Source: Onthophagus taurus (taxonomy: Eukaryota; Arthropoda; Insecta; Coleoptera; Scarabaeidae). Taken from it: a stretch of DNA of 64,000 bases. Location of the stretch: positions 5,704,001 to 5,768,000 of the forward strand of contig NW_027248940.1 of the NCBI RefSeq assembly GCF_036711975.1, in the 5' to 3' direction. The notes under the pieces were generated by a model. It was not told the DNA's origin. It searched no databases and worked only from the letters and a program-made list of their open reading frames with translations. A program made the translations under genes and the position numbers. Positions 20,023 through 29,912 of this stretch are shown piece by piece (the stretch's first letter is position 1; each line of letters opens with the position of its first letter).

Positions 20023-21548
20023 CGAATCTCGCCCACGACAACTCCCCGTTTTATATTCACTTCCTTGCTTGTCTCATTGTACACGGGTAACAGAATAGAC
20101 TCCCCATTCGGCTCCTCCGCCACAATCAAATTTATGGAATTCGGACGTAGAACTACGTTATCGTCTTTCACCGTAACAGTTACTTTATTTGGCGGTGTAA
20201 ATTCAAAATCTTTGAAAGGTTTTGCATCTTGCCACCCAAACACAAGTTCATCTTTCACTCTTGCATAGGCTATCTCTGGGCGTTCAGTAAATGGTCTCCC
20301 AATTATTAATGGTACCTTCTGAGATTCATCCGGAATAACATAAAATTCAACTGCATTCGCAAAAACGCTGTCCAGGACCACTCTTCCACGAACCTTTTCA
20401 TTACAGATTACAGACGATCCACCTCCAAAACCGGTTAATTTCAACTCATATTGTTCTCTTTGAAATTTCTCACCAATCATTGATCTCTGAATCGTACATA
20501 CGGCGCTGCCTGGATCGATAAGGCCCAAGAGTTCTTCTTCATTCAACAATACACGCTTCAAATATTTAGTTAAATTTGTTACCGTATCTTCCACCATCAA
20601 GATTCTCTTTTGTGTTGTTTCTCCTGTTGAATTTGGACAATCCTTCTTCAGGTGACCCGACCCTTTGCATCCGAAGCATACGACCCTCGGTTGGGTGCAT
20701 TTATTCGTCATATGACCTCGCTCACCACATCTGTGACATCGATCTGAACGTTGTTGCCGTCTAGGTTCTTCAGATTTCCAGCATCTCTCTTCTCTCTTCG
20801 AGTCTGGTTCACCACGCACCTGTTTAACATCTTTAATTACGGTACCCCTCGGTCTCGTGTATTTTCTCGCAGCACTAATTCTTTCGGCCATCAAAATGTC
20901 GCGATATAGTTCCTCGGTATCAGCGTAAGATTTAACGCACAGATTACTTGCGATTTCATTCGACATCAACCCTTTCAAAATTTCTTCAACCGTTTCCGAA
21001 ACCGTTAAAATCAAGTCCCGACACAATTTGAATTTATAGTGAAAGTAAGCACTCGCGCTTGCACCGTATTTCTGAACCCTGCTTTTCATCCGCTCCCATT
21101 TATCGCTAGTTGTTAATGTGTCCACAAAAGTCTTTTTAAACAATCGTTCGAAATCGTCCCACGAACCAATGTCACTCGCGCGCGCACGGTACCAATTCGC
21201 CGCTAGACCCACCAAATGCGATCGAGCCGTTTCAATTTTCACGGATTCCGGCCACTTGTAAAGCACCGCACTGGTTTTTACGCTCGCCAGCCAGTCTACC
21301 GCTCGCGATAGATCTCGATCACTATCGAATGTATTTACTGTTTTCGTCAGATCCGGCATTATTTGGAATTGTGAAGACCGTTGGCGCTCCGCCCTCATTT
21401 TGCGTAACATCTCCGTCATCGTCGCCATCATTGCAATCATGGCTCCCTCGCTCGTTGAACGCTCACGTCTACCATCCGGTAACTCGAACGCAAGACCACC
21501 AACTCCCGCCGTCGTCGGCCGTTTATTCGCACCTTCGTCTTCACTCAT
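19935..21548 (-). CDS. Gag-protease protein of the Gag-only LTR element
   Basis: An uninterrupted ORF of 537 codons from the ATG at 21546-21548. Residues about 1-60 are a disordered leader, about 60-210 a capsid-like domain (FDSDRDLSRAVDWLASVKTS, WYRARASDIGSWDDFERLFKK). Two CCHC zinc knuckles follow (CHRCGERGHMTNKC, CFGCKGSGHLKKDC, about 270-305). Then a retropepsin-like domain with LIDPGSAVCTI where DTG or DSG is usual, and VPLIIGRPFTERPE at its end. The last 29 codons lie in the 3' LTR. Zinc knuckles bind element RNA. The DPG site may leave the protease inactive. The intact frame and near-identical LTRs indicate recent insertion. Confidence 0.8.
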   Translation of the reverse strand: MSEDEGANKRPTTAGVGGLAFELPDGRRERSTSEGAMIAMMATMTEMLRKMRAERQRSSQFQIMPDLTKTVNTFDSDRDLSRAVDWLASVKTSAVLYKWPESVKIETARSHLVGLAANWYRARASDIGSWDDFERLFKKTFVDTLTTSDKWERMKSRVQKYGASASAYFHYKFKLCRDLILTVSETVEEILKGLMSNEIASNLCVKSYADTEELYRDILMAERISAARKYTRPRGTVIKDVKQVRGEPDSKREERCWKSEEPRRQQRSDRCHRCGERGHMTNKCTQPRVVCFGCKGSGHLKKDCPNSTGETTQKRILMVEDTVTNLTKYLKRVLLNEEELLGLIDPGSAVCTIQRSMIGEKFQREQYELKLTGFGGGSSVICNEKVRGRVVLDSVFANAVEFYVIPDESQKVPLIIGRPFTERPEIAYARVKDELVFGWQDAKPFKDFEFTPPNKVTVTVKDDNVVLRPNSINLIVAEEPNGESILLPVYNETSKEVNIKRGVVVGEIREGKKPEWMKDFVTGDFDQEVEYCQNSRM

Positions 21549-21623
21549 AACGACTCACGATATGTTTTTACACCGAATTTTCACCGTTCACACGTGTTTT
21601 TTGATAAAATCCCACTTCTGATG

Positions 21624-21968
21624 TGTAAGAAATAAATACCACTCACAAAACTGAGAACTATTTAATTAATCCTCATCAAAATAGTACATAGATAATAATA
21701 TTCGATCAAACTATGACAATCTCGTATATCAGTCTTTCTCTTAATCTTACTTCGAAACACACATGTTCAGTTCCAAACCCCGACTGTCCCTTTCTTTTCC
21801 CCCCATCGAACCACGACACAACCCCACCGCGCTCACCCGCACTACCAATCCAACATCTACGCGAACCGAAATTCCGCGTCTTACATTCGACTATTCTGAC
21901 AGTATTCGACCTCCTGGTCGAAATCCCCTGTCACAAAGTCCTTCATCCATTCTGGCTTCTTTCCCTCA
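21624..21968 (-). repeat. Gag-only element 5' LTR
   Basis: Same boundaries as the 3' copy with one base difference. Two bases inside it the minus strand reads TCAGAAGTGGGAT (21609-21621), matching the inner part of a tRNA-Leu primer site. Confidence 0.8.
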
Positions 21969-22057
21969 CGAATTCCCCGTCTTACACTCGAAAATACTAA
22001 TTTCATTCCCTTTATTACCGATTCCACTGACTTATCCTTCAATGCAACTATTTCCAG

Positions 22058-22390
22058 TCAATTAGAATATGAATCAAATAATACAAGATAACTAACACCA
22101 GCATACGTAAATATATCTGAGCCAATTCGTTGCCACGGGCGTTGAGGTATTGGATAGGGATTTAGGGTTTCTTTCTGTTGCTTTGAACCATGTTTTTCGC
22201 ATAACTTGCATTTTTTTACGAAATTTTCAATATCACTTGAAATGCCTGGCCAAAAGAATATTTGTCTGGCTCTCGCTTTCGTTTTCTCTATCCTGAAATT
22301 ACCTTCATGAATCAATTTTAACATTTCATTTCTTAAATTGGTTGGAACGACTATTTTATTACCCACAAAAACTAATCCATCCACAACAGA
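22058..22390 (-). pseudogene. Gypsy-2 integrase zinc-binding and core start
   Basis: Encodes LKLIHEGNF, FFWPGIS, CKLCEKHGS and PQRPWQRIGSDIFTYAGV. The zinc-binding HHCC module is partly kept, followed by the first catalytic Asp region GSDIFTY. The frame meets a stop after FDSYSN. Coding similarity continues to the LTR insertion at 21968. Confidence 0.7.
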
Positions 22391-22682
22391 TAACTCTTCT
22401 CTTACCTTATAAAAAATCTTAATAAATGGTGGAATCTGTTTTGATAACTGAGGCCAATTGTCATAATAATATGAAATTATTTTTTGTAAGACAATGTCTT
22501 TTAAAGTTTCCTGTTTAAACAGCTTTAATACGTGCTCTCGACATGGCTACATTAGTGACCAAAGACTGAATAGCAAATTCAAAACTACTATTGGAGGATA
22601 AACCTTTTTTATTCAAAAATGCAATATATAAATATTTTCCTGGCTTGTAGTTTACAGATAAATCATATCCCAACAATCATTC

Positions 22683-23866
22683 TCATTCTTTGCAATCTAG
22701 GTGTAATTGTGTGTAATTCTTTTTAAAAAATAGCAACAAGTGGCTTGTGATCCGTATTGACATTAGTGCAATGACCATAAATAAGAAAGAAAATTTCTGT
22801 ATTGCAAAAACGATTGCCAACATTTCCTTTTCGATCTGGGCATATCTCTTTTCTGCATCATTTAGGCTTCTTGACATAAAACCAACTGGGTGATCATCCT
22901 GCAACAAACAAGCTCCCAATCAATAGGTTTGCTAGGATGATAAAATCTCAAAATTGGGGCTGAAGTTAGTAACGTTTTAAGTAATGACAAGGACTCATCA
23001 TGATCGCTTGTCCATGACCAAGGTACATTGTTTTTTGTCAATTCTCTTAAAGGGGCAGTAATTTTAGACATATTTGGAATGAACTGTGCTACAAACTTTG
23101 CCATTCCTAACAATCTTAACACATCTGACTTATTGCATGGATTTGGCATATTAATTATTGCTTCAATATATCTAGGATTTGGTTCCATTCCTCGTTTAGA
23201 ATATATCTGACCCATAAACTCAATGTTAGGAGATTTAAATTGAATTTTTAATTTGATAATTTTATGTTATACTTTGATGCTGTCTCTAAAACTGTTTTTA
23301 AGTTTTCATCATGTTCCTGTTCTGTAACTCCCGATATTACAATGTCATCGAAATACATTCCCACACCCTTAAGGTTACCAAATATTTCATAAGTTTTTTT
23401 CTGAAAAACTTCTGGGGCGGAACAGATTCCAAAAGGTAAACGACAAAATTGATAACAACCAAATGGTGTGCCAAACGTACAAAGATCTGATGTCGATTAT
23501 TATAAAAAATTGTTTTCCGGAAAATTGACTACTTATTTCATCTGCGGTCGGGATTAAAAAGTATTCACGTTTGATAGCTTTGTTCAAAAATTTCAGATCA
23601 AGGCACAATCTTAAGTCTTTGTTATATTTTTTTTTCAACAATAACTAATGGGTTGAGCCATTCAGTAGGTTTTTTGTCTTTTTTATTATTTCCTGATTTT
23701 CTAATTGTTCTAACTTTGTTTTGAGTCGATCATGTAATATTTGAGGGACTCTTCTAATCGGTTGAACATGAGGAATTGCGTCTTTTACTACAGTAATATG
23801 GTGCTCTGAAGGAAACCACCCTAAACCTTCAAAAACACTTGGATACATATTAACTAAATCCTCCAC
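22683..23866 (-). pseudogene. Gypsy-2 reverse transcriptase and RNase H, fragmented
   Basis: Pieces in order: HHITVVKDAIPHVQP and RRVPQILHDRLK (23645-23866), LRLCDLKFLN-type and ISSQFSGKQFFIIIDIRSL (23387-23641), a frame-broken region holding the xxDD box (FDDIVI near 23345), GMAKFVAQFIPNMSKI (22862-23215), and RNase H with VGFMSRSLNDAEKRYAQIEK (22683-22919). At least four stops or shifts separate them. Confidence 0.7.
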
Positions 23867-23922
23867 TGACCTAAACTCTAATTTAACACTATCTAATCTC
23901 TTAATTAAGTTTAAATCGGTGT

Positions 23923-25063
23923 TTAAATCGTCTGTAAACCCAACAAAGGTATTTGATCTTCATCTACAATAACAAATTTTACATCCGCGATTTTGTTTCT
24001 CACTTTACATTTTAAAGTTACTTTTCCTATCGGCTCTATTTTAAAGTTTTCATAAGCAACTAACGCTATTTTCGTTTTAAAAACTTTAGGCTTTATCTTA
24101 ATTAATTTAAATACTTTTAGAGGCAAAACACTAATCTCTGCTCCACTATCTAGCTTAAATTCTACTAACTGACCTTGTAAATCTACAGACTGACACCCCT
24201 GAACTGAATTTAACAACCTCGTAGACCCTTTGGATATTATCGAATAAATGTAAACCTCTTCTTCACTATCTGTTTCTTTTTCTTCATCTTCTTTGGATTC
24301 CACTTCAGAAACTTTTCTTTTTCCTGTTTCAACTTCTATCTTAGTTTTCTTTTTATCTTCTTTTTTCTCCTTTTTATCTTGACAGACTGCAGCAAAATGG
24401 TTCCATCCCTGGCACTTCGCACACGTCTCACCATAAGCTGGACACTTTCCTTTTTCGTGATTATAACCACAATATTGACATGATTTTCCTTTATATTTCT
24501 TCTCTGTTCTCAATGAACTAACCATGGATTCATTGTTTATTTCCTTACATTGACTTTTACTAGCTTCCACCGCTAAACAAAAATCAATCGCTCCAGTGAG
24601 TGTTAGGTTTGATTCTCGTAATAGCTTTTCTCGTGTAGACTTTTCTAAAACACCTATCACTATTCGATCTCTAATGAGTTCGTCTTGTTTTTCGTATTCC
24701 GTCGATTTTACAGCTTTTCTTAGTTCAGTTACAAAGGAAGAAAATGGTTGTCCTTCCTTTTGAACAATGCTGTTAAACTTGAAAAGTTCATAAACAACAT
24801 TTTTTCTCGGTGCACAATAATTCTCAAATTTTGCTATTATATTATCTAGCTTCTTATTCTCATCACCACTAAATGTAAAACTACTGTATAGTTCCAATCT
24901 CTCATCACCTATTACGTTTAGGAAGATAGCATCTTCTTTTGTTCCGGTTTATCTTGTAAGTCAGCAGCCATTAAAAACAACTCGAACTTTTGCTTGAATC
25001 TTTTCCAGTTTTCAGCTATATTTCCGTCGTTTACGAGCGGATCCGGGGCTCTAATTATGTTTT
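23923..25063 (-). pseudogene. Gypsy-2 gag and protease
   Basis: Gag begins at an ATG near 25063 (MENIIRAPDPLV) and shifts frame once near 24900. The long frame 23923-24897 has the capsid region, two zinc-knuckle-like CxxC clusters (CQYCGYNHEKGKC, CAKCQGWNHFAAVC), an acidic-basic linker and a retropepsin domain with LDSGAEISVLP as active site and IPLLGLQT at its end. Gag and protease are therefore one frame in this family. Apart from the frameshift it is well kept. Confidence 0.75.
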
Positions 25064-25090
25064 CCATATTTCCATACACACCTGACATCA

Positions 25091-25207
25091 TGTATGATTC
25101 TCAAGGCTTAATAAAACAACTAAGGACCATGAATCACGTTTATTGTCTGAACTTAACACACAACAACTATACGAGTGCCGCCATATTCTATTTTATTCTT
25201 TATGACA
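25091..25207 (-). repeat. Putative Gypsy-2 5' LTR
   Basis: In element orientation it begins TGTCATAAAG and ends GAATCATACA, followed at once by the primer-binding site. The length of 117 bp is provisional because no second LTR is present. Similar short length and primer site to Gypsy-1 suggest related lineages. Confidence 0.5.
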
Positions 25208-25288
25208 CCATTTTAGTCGTTTCTATAACTTATAATTAGGCAACTTCTAGCACAAAGGGAATTATAAAAAACAAGTAAAGTACTACAT

Positions 25289-25943
25289 ACCTGTAAGAAT
25301 TTAATTAAATCATTCGTCAACACAATCCTTATGTAACATTAACGTTGCATTAATTGTCTGTTCGAGACCAAAAAAACACTTTGGATGGGTTAATTTATCG
25401 ATGGACAATTTCCATAACTTTGACACAAAATCTTTTGCATCAAGCAATTTCGATGTTACCAAAGGCGTTTCTTCTGACAAAGCGCAGCGATATGGGTTGC
25501 TATCAAACCTTTTTGTTGAATCAAATGAACAATCAAATGTATTATTTATAAGTTCGATAAAATTAGCCGTATTTAAACAAGAACTGCTTGTTAATTCACT
25601 AGTTTTATGGCACGTCCTGATTGCACAGGAAACACTATAACTTAGTACTTGCACGGCAAGTTTTACCAACTATTTTTGGAACGCGTTTGGTTTTATATGT
25701 ATATACGTTAATTTAGGTAATGCTCTAGATGTGTTTGACGTTTTGTCTAAAGCATACACAGCATTTATGTCTTTGAATGAAATTATTGTTTCGTTTTTTA
25801 TTTTATTGTCTACTTTACACACAAAATCACTATCCATTACAAAATACCTTAATGTTTCGATGTATAAAGTAAGGGGTTTGAGTGGAAACATGCAGTTTTT
25901 CCATAACTGCTGTATTGGCAGGACCCTGGTCGCAAGTTATAGC
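25289..25943 (-). pseudogene. P3 block 4: second catalytic Asp region onward
   Basis: Begins ITCDQGPAN (second Asp), then FKDINAVYALDKTSNTSRAL, KLTYIHIKP and KLAVQVLSYSVSCAIR, to FFGLEQTINATLMLHK. It ends with a likely GT donor at 25288 (CAG/GTATGT). One in-frame TAG (after PNAFQK) and a frame change near 25320 are present. The next exon would lie beyond Gypsy-2 and was not found. Confidence 0.75.
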
Positions 25944-26171
25944 TGTTGTTTTAGGGCAAGTCAGGGTTTGATTTTAAACAACCGGGACCAACTAAATTAA
26001 GTTTATTATGTATTATTTCTACTTCAACGTGTTAGAACGTTTTACAACCATGTTATAATACAACTATTATAACCATTGAACTACTTAACTTGTTTTTGTA
26101 CGACTGAAGATAGTTTCAAAAACAAAAGTTATGCAACCGTACTTACATTATGTAAGCGTAACTATTTAACA
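25944..26171 (-). repeat. Copia 3' LTR
   Basis: 228 bp, shorter than its partner because a stretch around 26150-26160 is missing. It is preceded by the purine run ACGGGCGAA. Confidence 0.8.
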
Positions 26172-26207
26172 TTCGCCCGTAAACGAAAAATAAACAATAA
26201 CAAAGTC

Positions 26208-26846
26208 CTAAAATTCCCTAAACTTAGTGAATTTAACCCTTTCAAGGGGTTTTGTGAACATATCACTAATGTTCTCTTCACTGTTACAAAACTGTAGTAC
26301 AATTTTCTTATCCTTTACTATGTCTCTTATATAATGATATCTAACGTCAATGTGTTTACTTCGTCTGCTTATTACGCCACTTTTAATTAAACTAATAGCA
26401 CTTTTATTATACATGTTTAACACGGCTTCCACGTTTCCTCCAACAATCTCATCTACCAGTCCCTTTAAGTAGATCAACTCCTTACAACACTCGGCCGCTG
26501 CTATATACTCCGCGTCCGTAGTTGATAAAGCAACTGTTGGTTGCTTTCTTGCTACCCAACTTATTGGTCCATAGTTTAACATTATCACGAATCCGGTCGT
26601 GCTTTTTCTTGTGTCTGTACAATTCGCGTAATCTGCATCACAATACGCACTTAATTTTAAATTTTTAAGTTCCGTGTTTAATCGATATTTAATATCAATG
26701 TTTTTATGAGTATTCAAATATTTTAAAATTCTTTTCACATTGATTACGTCACTGTTTGTTACTTCATTTATGAAACGACTTACAAAGTTTACCGCGAAGC
26801 TAATGCCCGGTCGTGTTTTGTTTGCCAAATACGACAAACTACCCAC
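26208..26846 (-). pseudogene. Copia RNase H region
   Basis: A 212-codon frame with GSLSYLANKTRPGISFAVNF, AYCDADYANCTDTRKSTTG and ALSTTDAEYIAAAE, HIDVRYHYIRD and NISDMFTKPL, the standard Copia end. The catalytic acidic residues are present; only the upstream part is broken. Confidence 0.85.
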
Positions 26847-27722
26847 CGCTTCTTGATAAGGAAATTTTAAATTATTGTTTTGTCACTGCTTTTAAAGTCA
26901 CTTATAGTAAAGTTAATGGTATATGAGTCTCTTGTGATTCATTAATTTTAAATTTTTTGGTTATTTTTTCAGTTAGTTTAATTTGTTGTAGTTTTAATTC
27001 ATTATTTTTTATTTTTATGTTTTGTCCTAGGAAATTGTTTGGATTTTCCCATGATTTTGTTATGAAGTTTTTTTTTTATTTATTAATTACGTATTTTATG
27101 TGTTCTTTATTATTTGATATGATGAGGCCATCATCTACATAAATAGCCATAATTAATGTTCTGTCACTGTTTTTAAATATACACTGTTCTGACTTTAATT
27201 GTTACAACTCAATTTTTTGTAGTACTTTTGTGAATGTTTCATTCCATTTCATAAGTGCCTGTCTTAAGCCATATAAAGCTTTTTTCAGTTTACATACTTT
27301 TCCATCTGCATTGCCGTATCCCTGTGGTATATGTATGTACACGTCTTCATCTAGTTTTCCATATAAGAATGCCGTTCTTATATCAAATTTTACTACATAA
27401 CTGGATTGTGCCGCTGCTAGCGCAAATAATGTTCTTGTAACACTTGAACTTATTACTGGGCTATATACCTCATCAAGTGGATCATTAAACTCCTGTTCAA
27501 ATCCTCTTACTCCAATCGAGCCTTAAATGTTCCATCTTCTTTTATTTTGAATATCCATTTATTAGATAGTATCTTTTGGTCGTCTTTTACCTTGTCTTTA
27601 TCCACTAATTCCCAGACATCGTTCTGTTTCAATGAACGTTTTTCCTCTTTTATCGCTTTCATCCATTCATCTTTGTCTTCGTCTTTTAATGCTTCTTCGT
27701 AAGTTAAATATACATAATCCTA
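26847..27722 (-). pseudogene. Copia reverse transcriptase
   Basis: Visible in two or three frames: WMKAIKEEKRSLKQNDVWEL, then KWIFKIKEDGTFKARL, FDIRTAFLYGKLDEDVYI, KKALYGLRQ and the catalytic box AIYVDDGLIIS near 27140. Frameshifts near 27520 and 27200 break it. Confidence 0.75.
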
Positions 27723-28400
27723 CAATCTTTCCGGTTTCTTCTTTGTTCTTTGTGGTCTTCCATTTGTTTTCTTTATTTCTTCTTTCTCTTCATCATCTTT
27801 TTTATTTTCATGTTTTTCTTCGATTTCATCTTTTTGCTCTTCTTCATTTTTCTGACATTCTTGATCTTTCTTATCTTCATTATTTTCTTGTCTTTCTTCA
27901 TTTTCTTCTTCCGTGTCATCAACCAGTATTTTAATTTTTTTATTTTCGAATATTGCATCTCTCGAGATAATTATTCTTTGTTTTTTCTCATCAAAAAACC
28001 TATGTCCATTGCTTGCATATCCTACAAATATCATTCTTTCACTTCTTTCATCTAATTTTTTAAGGTAACCAAGCTTCTTTACATGAGCATAAGTACCAAA
28101 TATCTGTAGATTTTTTAGGTTTGGTTTTTTTTCATTCCACATTTCGTATGGAGTGCATCCTCTGGTCATTGTTCATTCATTAAATAAGCACCAGCTCGTA
28201 CAGCTTCACCCCAAAATGTTTTTCCTAATCCCGAATCATATATCAAAGCTCTTGCCTTTTCCATTATTGTTCTACTATTTGCTTGCTCAGCTTTTCCATT
28301 TAAATGTGGAGTATGTGGTATAGTATAGTCTAATGTTGTTCCTCTTTTTTTGCACCAGTTTTTCAATTCATTGTTGGTGTACTCTTTTCCATTACTTTTG
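27720..28400 (-). pseudogene. Copia integrase, C-terminal half
   Basis: 28166-28366 encodes PHTPHLNGKAEQANSRTIME with the third catalytic residue (Glu) and ALIYDSGLGKTFWGEAVRAG. 27720-28169 continues TPYEMWNEKKPNLKNLQIFG and FVGYASNGHRFF, then a Glu/Lys-rich tail. The zinc-binding region and first Asp are missing, so the integrase is truncated at its 5' side. Confidence 0.75.
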
Positions 28401-28481
28401 CTTCTAATTTCCTGTTACCTTGTTTTCAATTTTAACTTTATTTTTTCATCTTTATTCCTGAAAAAACATTTTTCAGAATGA

Positions 28482-29167
28482 TTATTTTTCTTGCAGATAC
28501 TGCATCCTTGTTTGTTTTTGCAATTTTTTGCGATGTGCCCTTTTTTTCCACATTCTTCCACAGAAGCATGTTATGTCGTCTGGTTTATTGTGCCTATTAG
28601 TTCTTTTTTGTTCACCTTTAAATGCCACCTGTTCCGTTGTGTTTTCACTTTTCATTCTCAACTCTTCGTTAAGCAATCTTCCGGTTAGTTTTTCAAAAGT
28701 TTTATCTTTTTCTGAAGCCGACTCCCAAGCACTTCTAAAATATTTATACGTATTTGGTAGTATCGATAATAACTTTGTTATTTTCATTTCGTCCGTTATT
28801 TCTTGTTTTAATCCCCTTAGTTTGTGGGTTATATTTTCAAGTTCTGCTATGTTCGACCTCATATCAACTTCCTTTTTAAATTGTAATTGGTAAAAATCCT
28901 GTAGTAGTTTGTATTTCACATCTTCTGTATCTCTTTGATACATTCCCGACAATTTTCGATCATTTCATTTGCCGTCTTACTGTTTAGCACATGCATCATC
29001 GGTTGTTTTGCAATTGTTGTTATTATTATTTTTTCAGCAGTAGCATCCGTCTGCACCCAATCTAACTTTTCTTTGATTTCTTCTAGACATTTATTTATTC
29101 CATAAGCTATCTCATATATACCCTTGGCCTTAAAAAAGATTCCATTTTGAAAGCTCGTTTGACTCAT
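28482..29167 (-). pseudogene. Copia gag
   Basis: Starts at an ATG at 29165-29167 and is read in two overlapping frames (28916-29167, then 28482-28952), so one frameshift lies near 28930. The second frame has the Copia capsid pattern YQLQFKKEVDMRSNIAELEN, KLLSILPNTYKYFRSAWES and LTGRLLNEELRMK. A zinc knuckle (CFCGRMWKKRAH) follows. Confidence 0.75.
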
Positions 29168-29381
29168 TTTTATTATTTATTTTATTTTAATTTAATTTTT
29201 AAACTGTCTTACCGATTTATTTATCCGATGTTTTGAATTTGTTTTCGTTCACTTGCTTTTAACCGTCAATGATTTCTTTCTTTGTTTCGATGATACAACA
29301 ATGGCGACCGCATTTTGGATGTTTTTTATGAAACATTCCTTTTTATTTTTTATTCCCTGGCTTTTCTCACTTTTCTTCGTT

Positions 29382-29397
29382 GCCTGGGCCCATAACC
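29382..29397 (-). promoter_or_regulatory. Copia primer-binding site, initiator tRNA-Met half-molecule type
   Basis: Directly after the 5' LTR the minus strand reads GGTTATGGGCCCAGGC. This is the copia-type site, which pairs with the anticodon arm of initiator tRNA-Met rather than with a tRNA 3' end. Confidence 0.75.
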
Positions 29398-29655
29398 TGT
29401 CGTTTTAGGGCAAGTCAGGGTTTGATTTTAAACAACCGGGACCAACTAAATTAAGTTTATTGTGTATTATTTCTACTTCAACGTGTTAAAACGTTTTACA
29501 ACCATGTTACAACTATTATAACCATTGAACTACTTAACTTGTTTTTGTACGACTGAAGATATAGTTTCAAAAACAAAAGTTAAGCAACCGTACTTACATT
29601 ATGTAAGCATTACATGTTGACTATTTAATACTATTTTTCGTTTAACTATTTAACA
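29398..29655 (-). repeat. Copia 5' LTR
   Basis: 258 bp, same ends as the 3' copy, several base differences, so the insertion is not recent. Confidence 0.8.
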
Positions 29656-29849
29656 ATAGCCTTCAGAAAAAACCCACAATCCATTACATAATCATTGGCA
29701 TCCACAATTAACGTTTTCAAATCATTGCTTTTTGTTCCTGTTTCGCTTAAAAAATATGCAATTGGTAGTTTCCACTTTACAAATAATCTGCGGATCATAA
29801 ACACCATAGCTTTTTTGGCGGGTTGTTTACGTCGTCCTAAGGATCCTAA
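29656..29849 (-). pseudogene. P3 block 3
   Basis: Resumes with LGSLGRRKQPAKKAMVFMIR, then LFVKWKLPIAYFLSETGTKS and ends at GFFLKA, next to the ATAGC duplication. The frame is continuous with block 2 across the TTA site and with block 4 across the ATAGC site. Confidence 0.8.
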
Positions 29850-29912
29850 ATGTTCATTCTCACTATACGTTCCGTCTCCGTTCCATAACCATTACATATA
29901 CGTTCCGTTAAA

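Larger units (their letters stand above)
19678..21968 (-). mobile_element. Gag-only LTR retrotransposon, young, inside Gypsy-2 integrase
   Basis: Two 345-bp direct repeats (19678-20022 and 21624-21968) differ at a single position by eye (19832 A, 21778 C). The interior is only 1.6 kb and codes for one Gag-protease ORF. There is no reverse transcriptase or integrase, so movement would need enzymes from another element. Flanks show near-identical CGGGGAATT / CGGGATT, not a clean duplication. Confidence 0.8.
18944..25207 (-). mobile_element. Gypsy-2: decayed Gypsy retrotransposon
   Basis: Gag-protease, RT-RNase H and integrase pieces lie in normal order on the minus strand, broken in many places. 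The integrase is split by a younger LTR element (19678-21968). A short putative 5' LTR (25091-25207) and a primer-binding site (TGATGTCAGG, 25081-25090, near the tRNA-Leu form) are present. No 3' LTR was found beyond the pol stop at 18944. Confidence 0.75.
25944..29655 (-). mobile_element. Ty1/Copia retrotransposon inserted in P3
   Basis: LTRs at 25944-26171 (3') and 29398-29655 (5'), both TGTTAAATAG...ACA in element orientation. Five-base duplications ATAGC lie at 25939-25943 and 29656-29660. Gene order gag, integrase, RT, RNase H identifies Copia rather than Gypsy. All genes contain frameshifts or stops, and the 3' LTR has lost about 30 bp near its 5' end. Confidence 0.9.

Noticed and set aside
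19767-20098. Plus-strand frames repeated at 21713-22065
   Set aside because: They are antisense frames in the two copies of one LTR, open only because of the base composition.
27750-28055. Long plus-strand hydrophobic frame opposite the Copia integrase
   Set aside because: It is the antisense of the Lys/Glu-rich tail, where codons such as GAA/AAG give Phe/Leu on the other strand.
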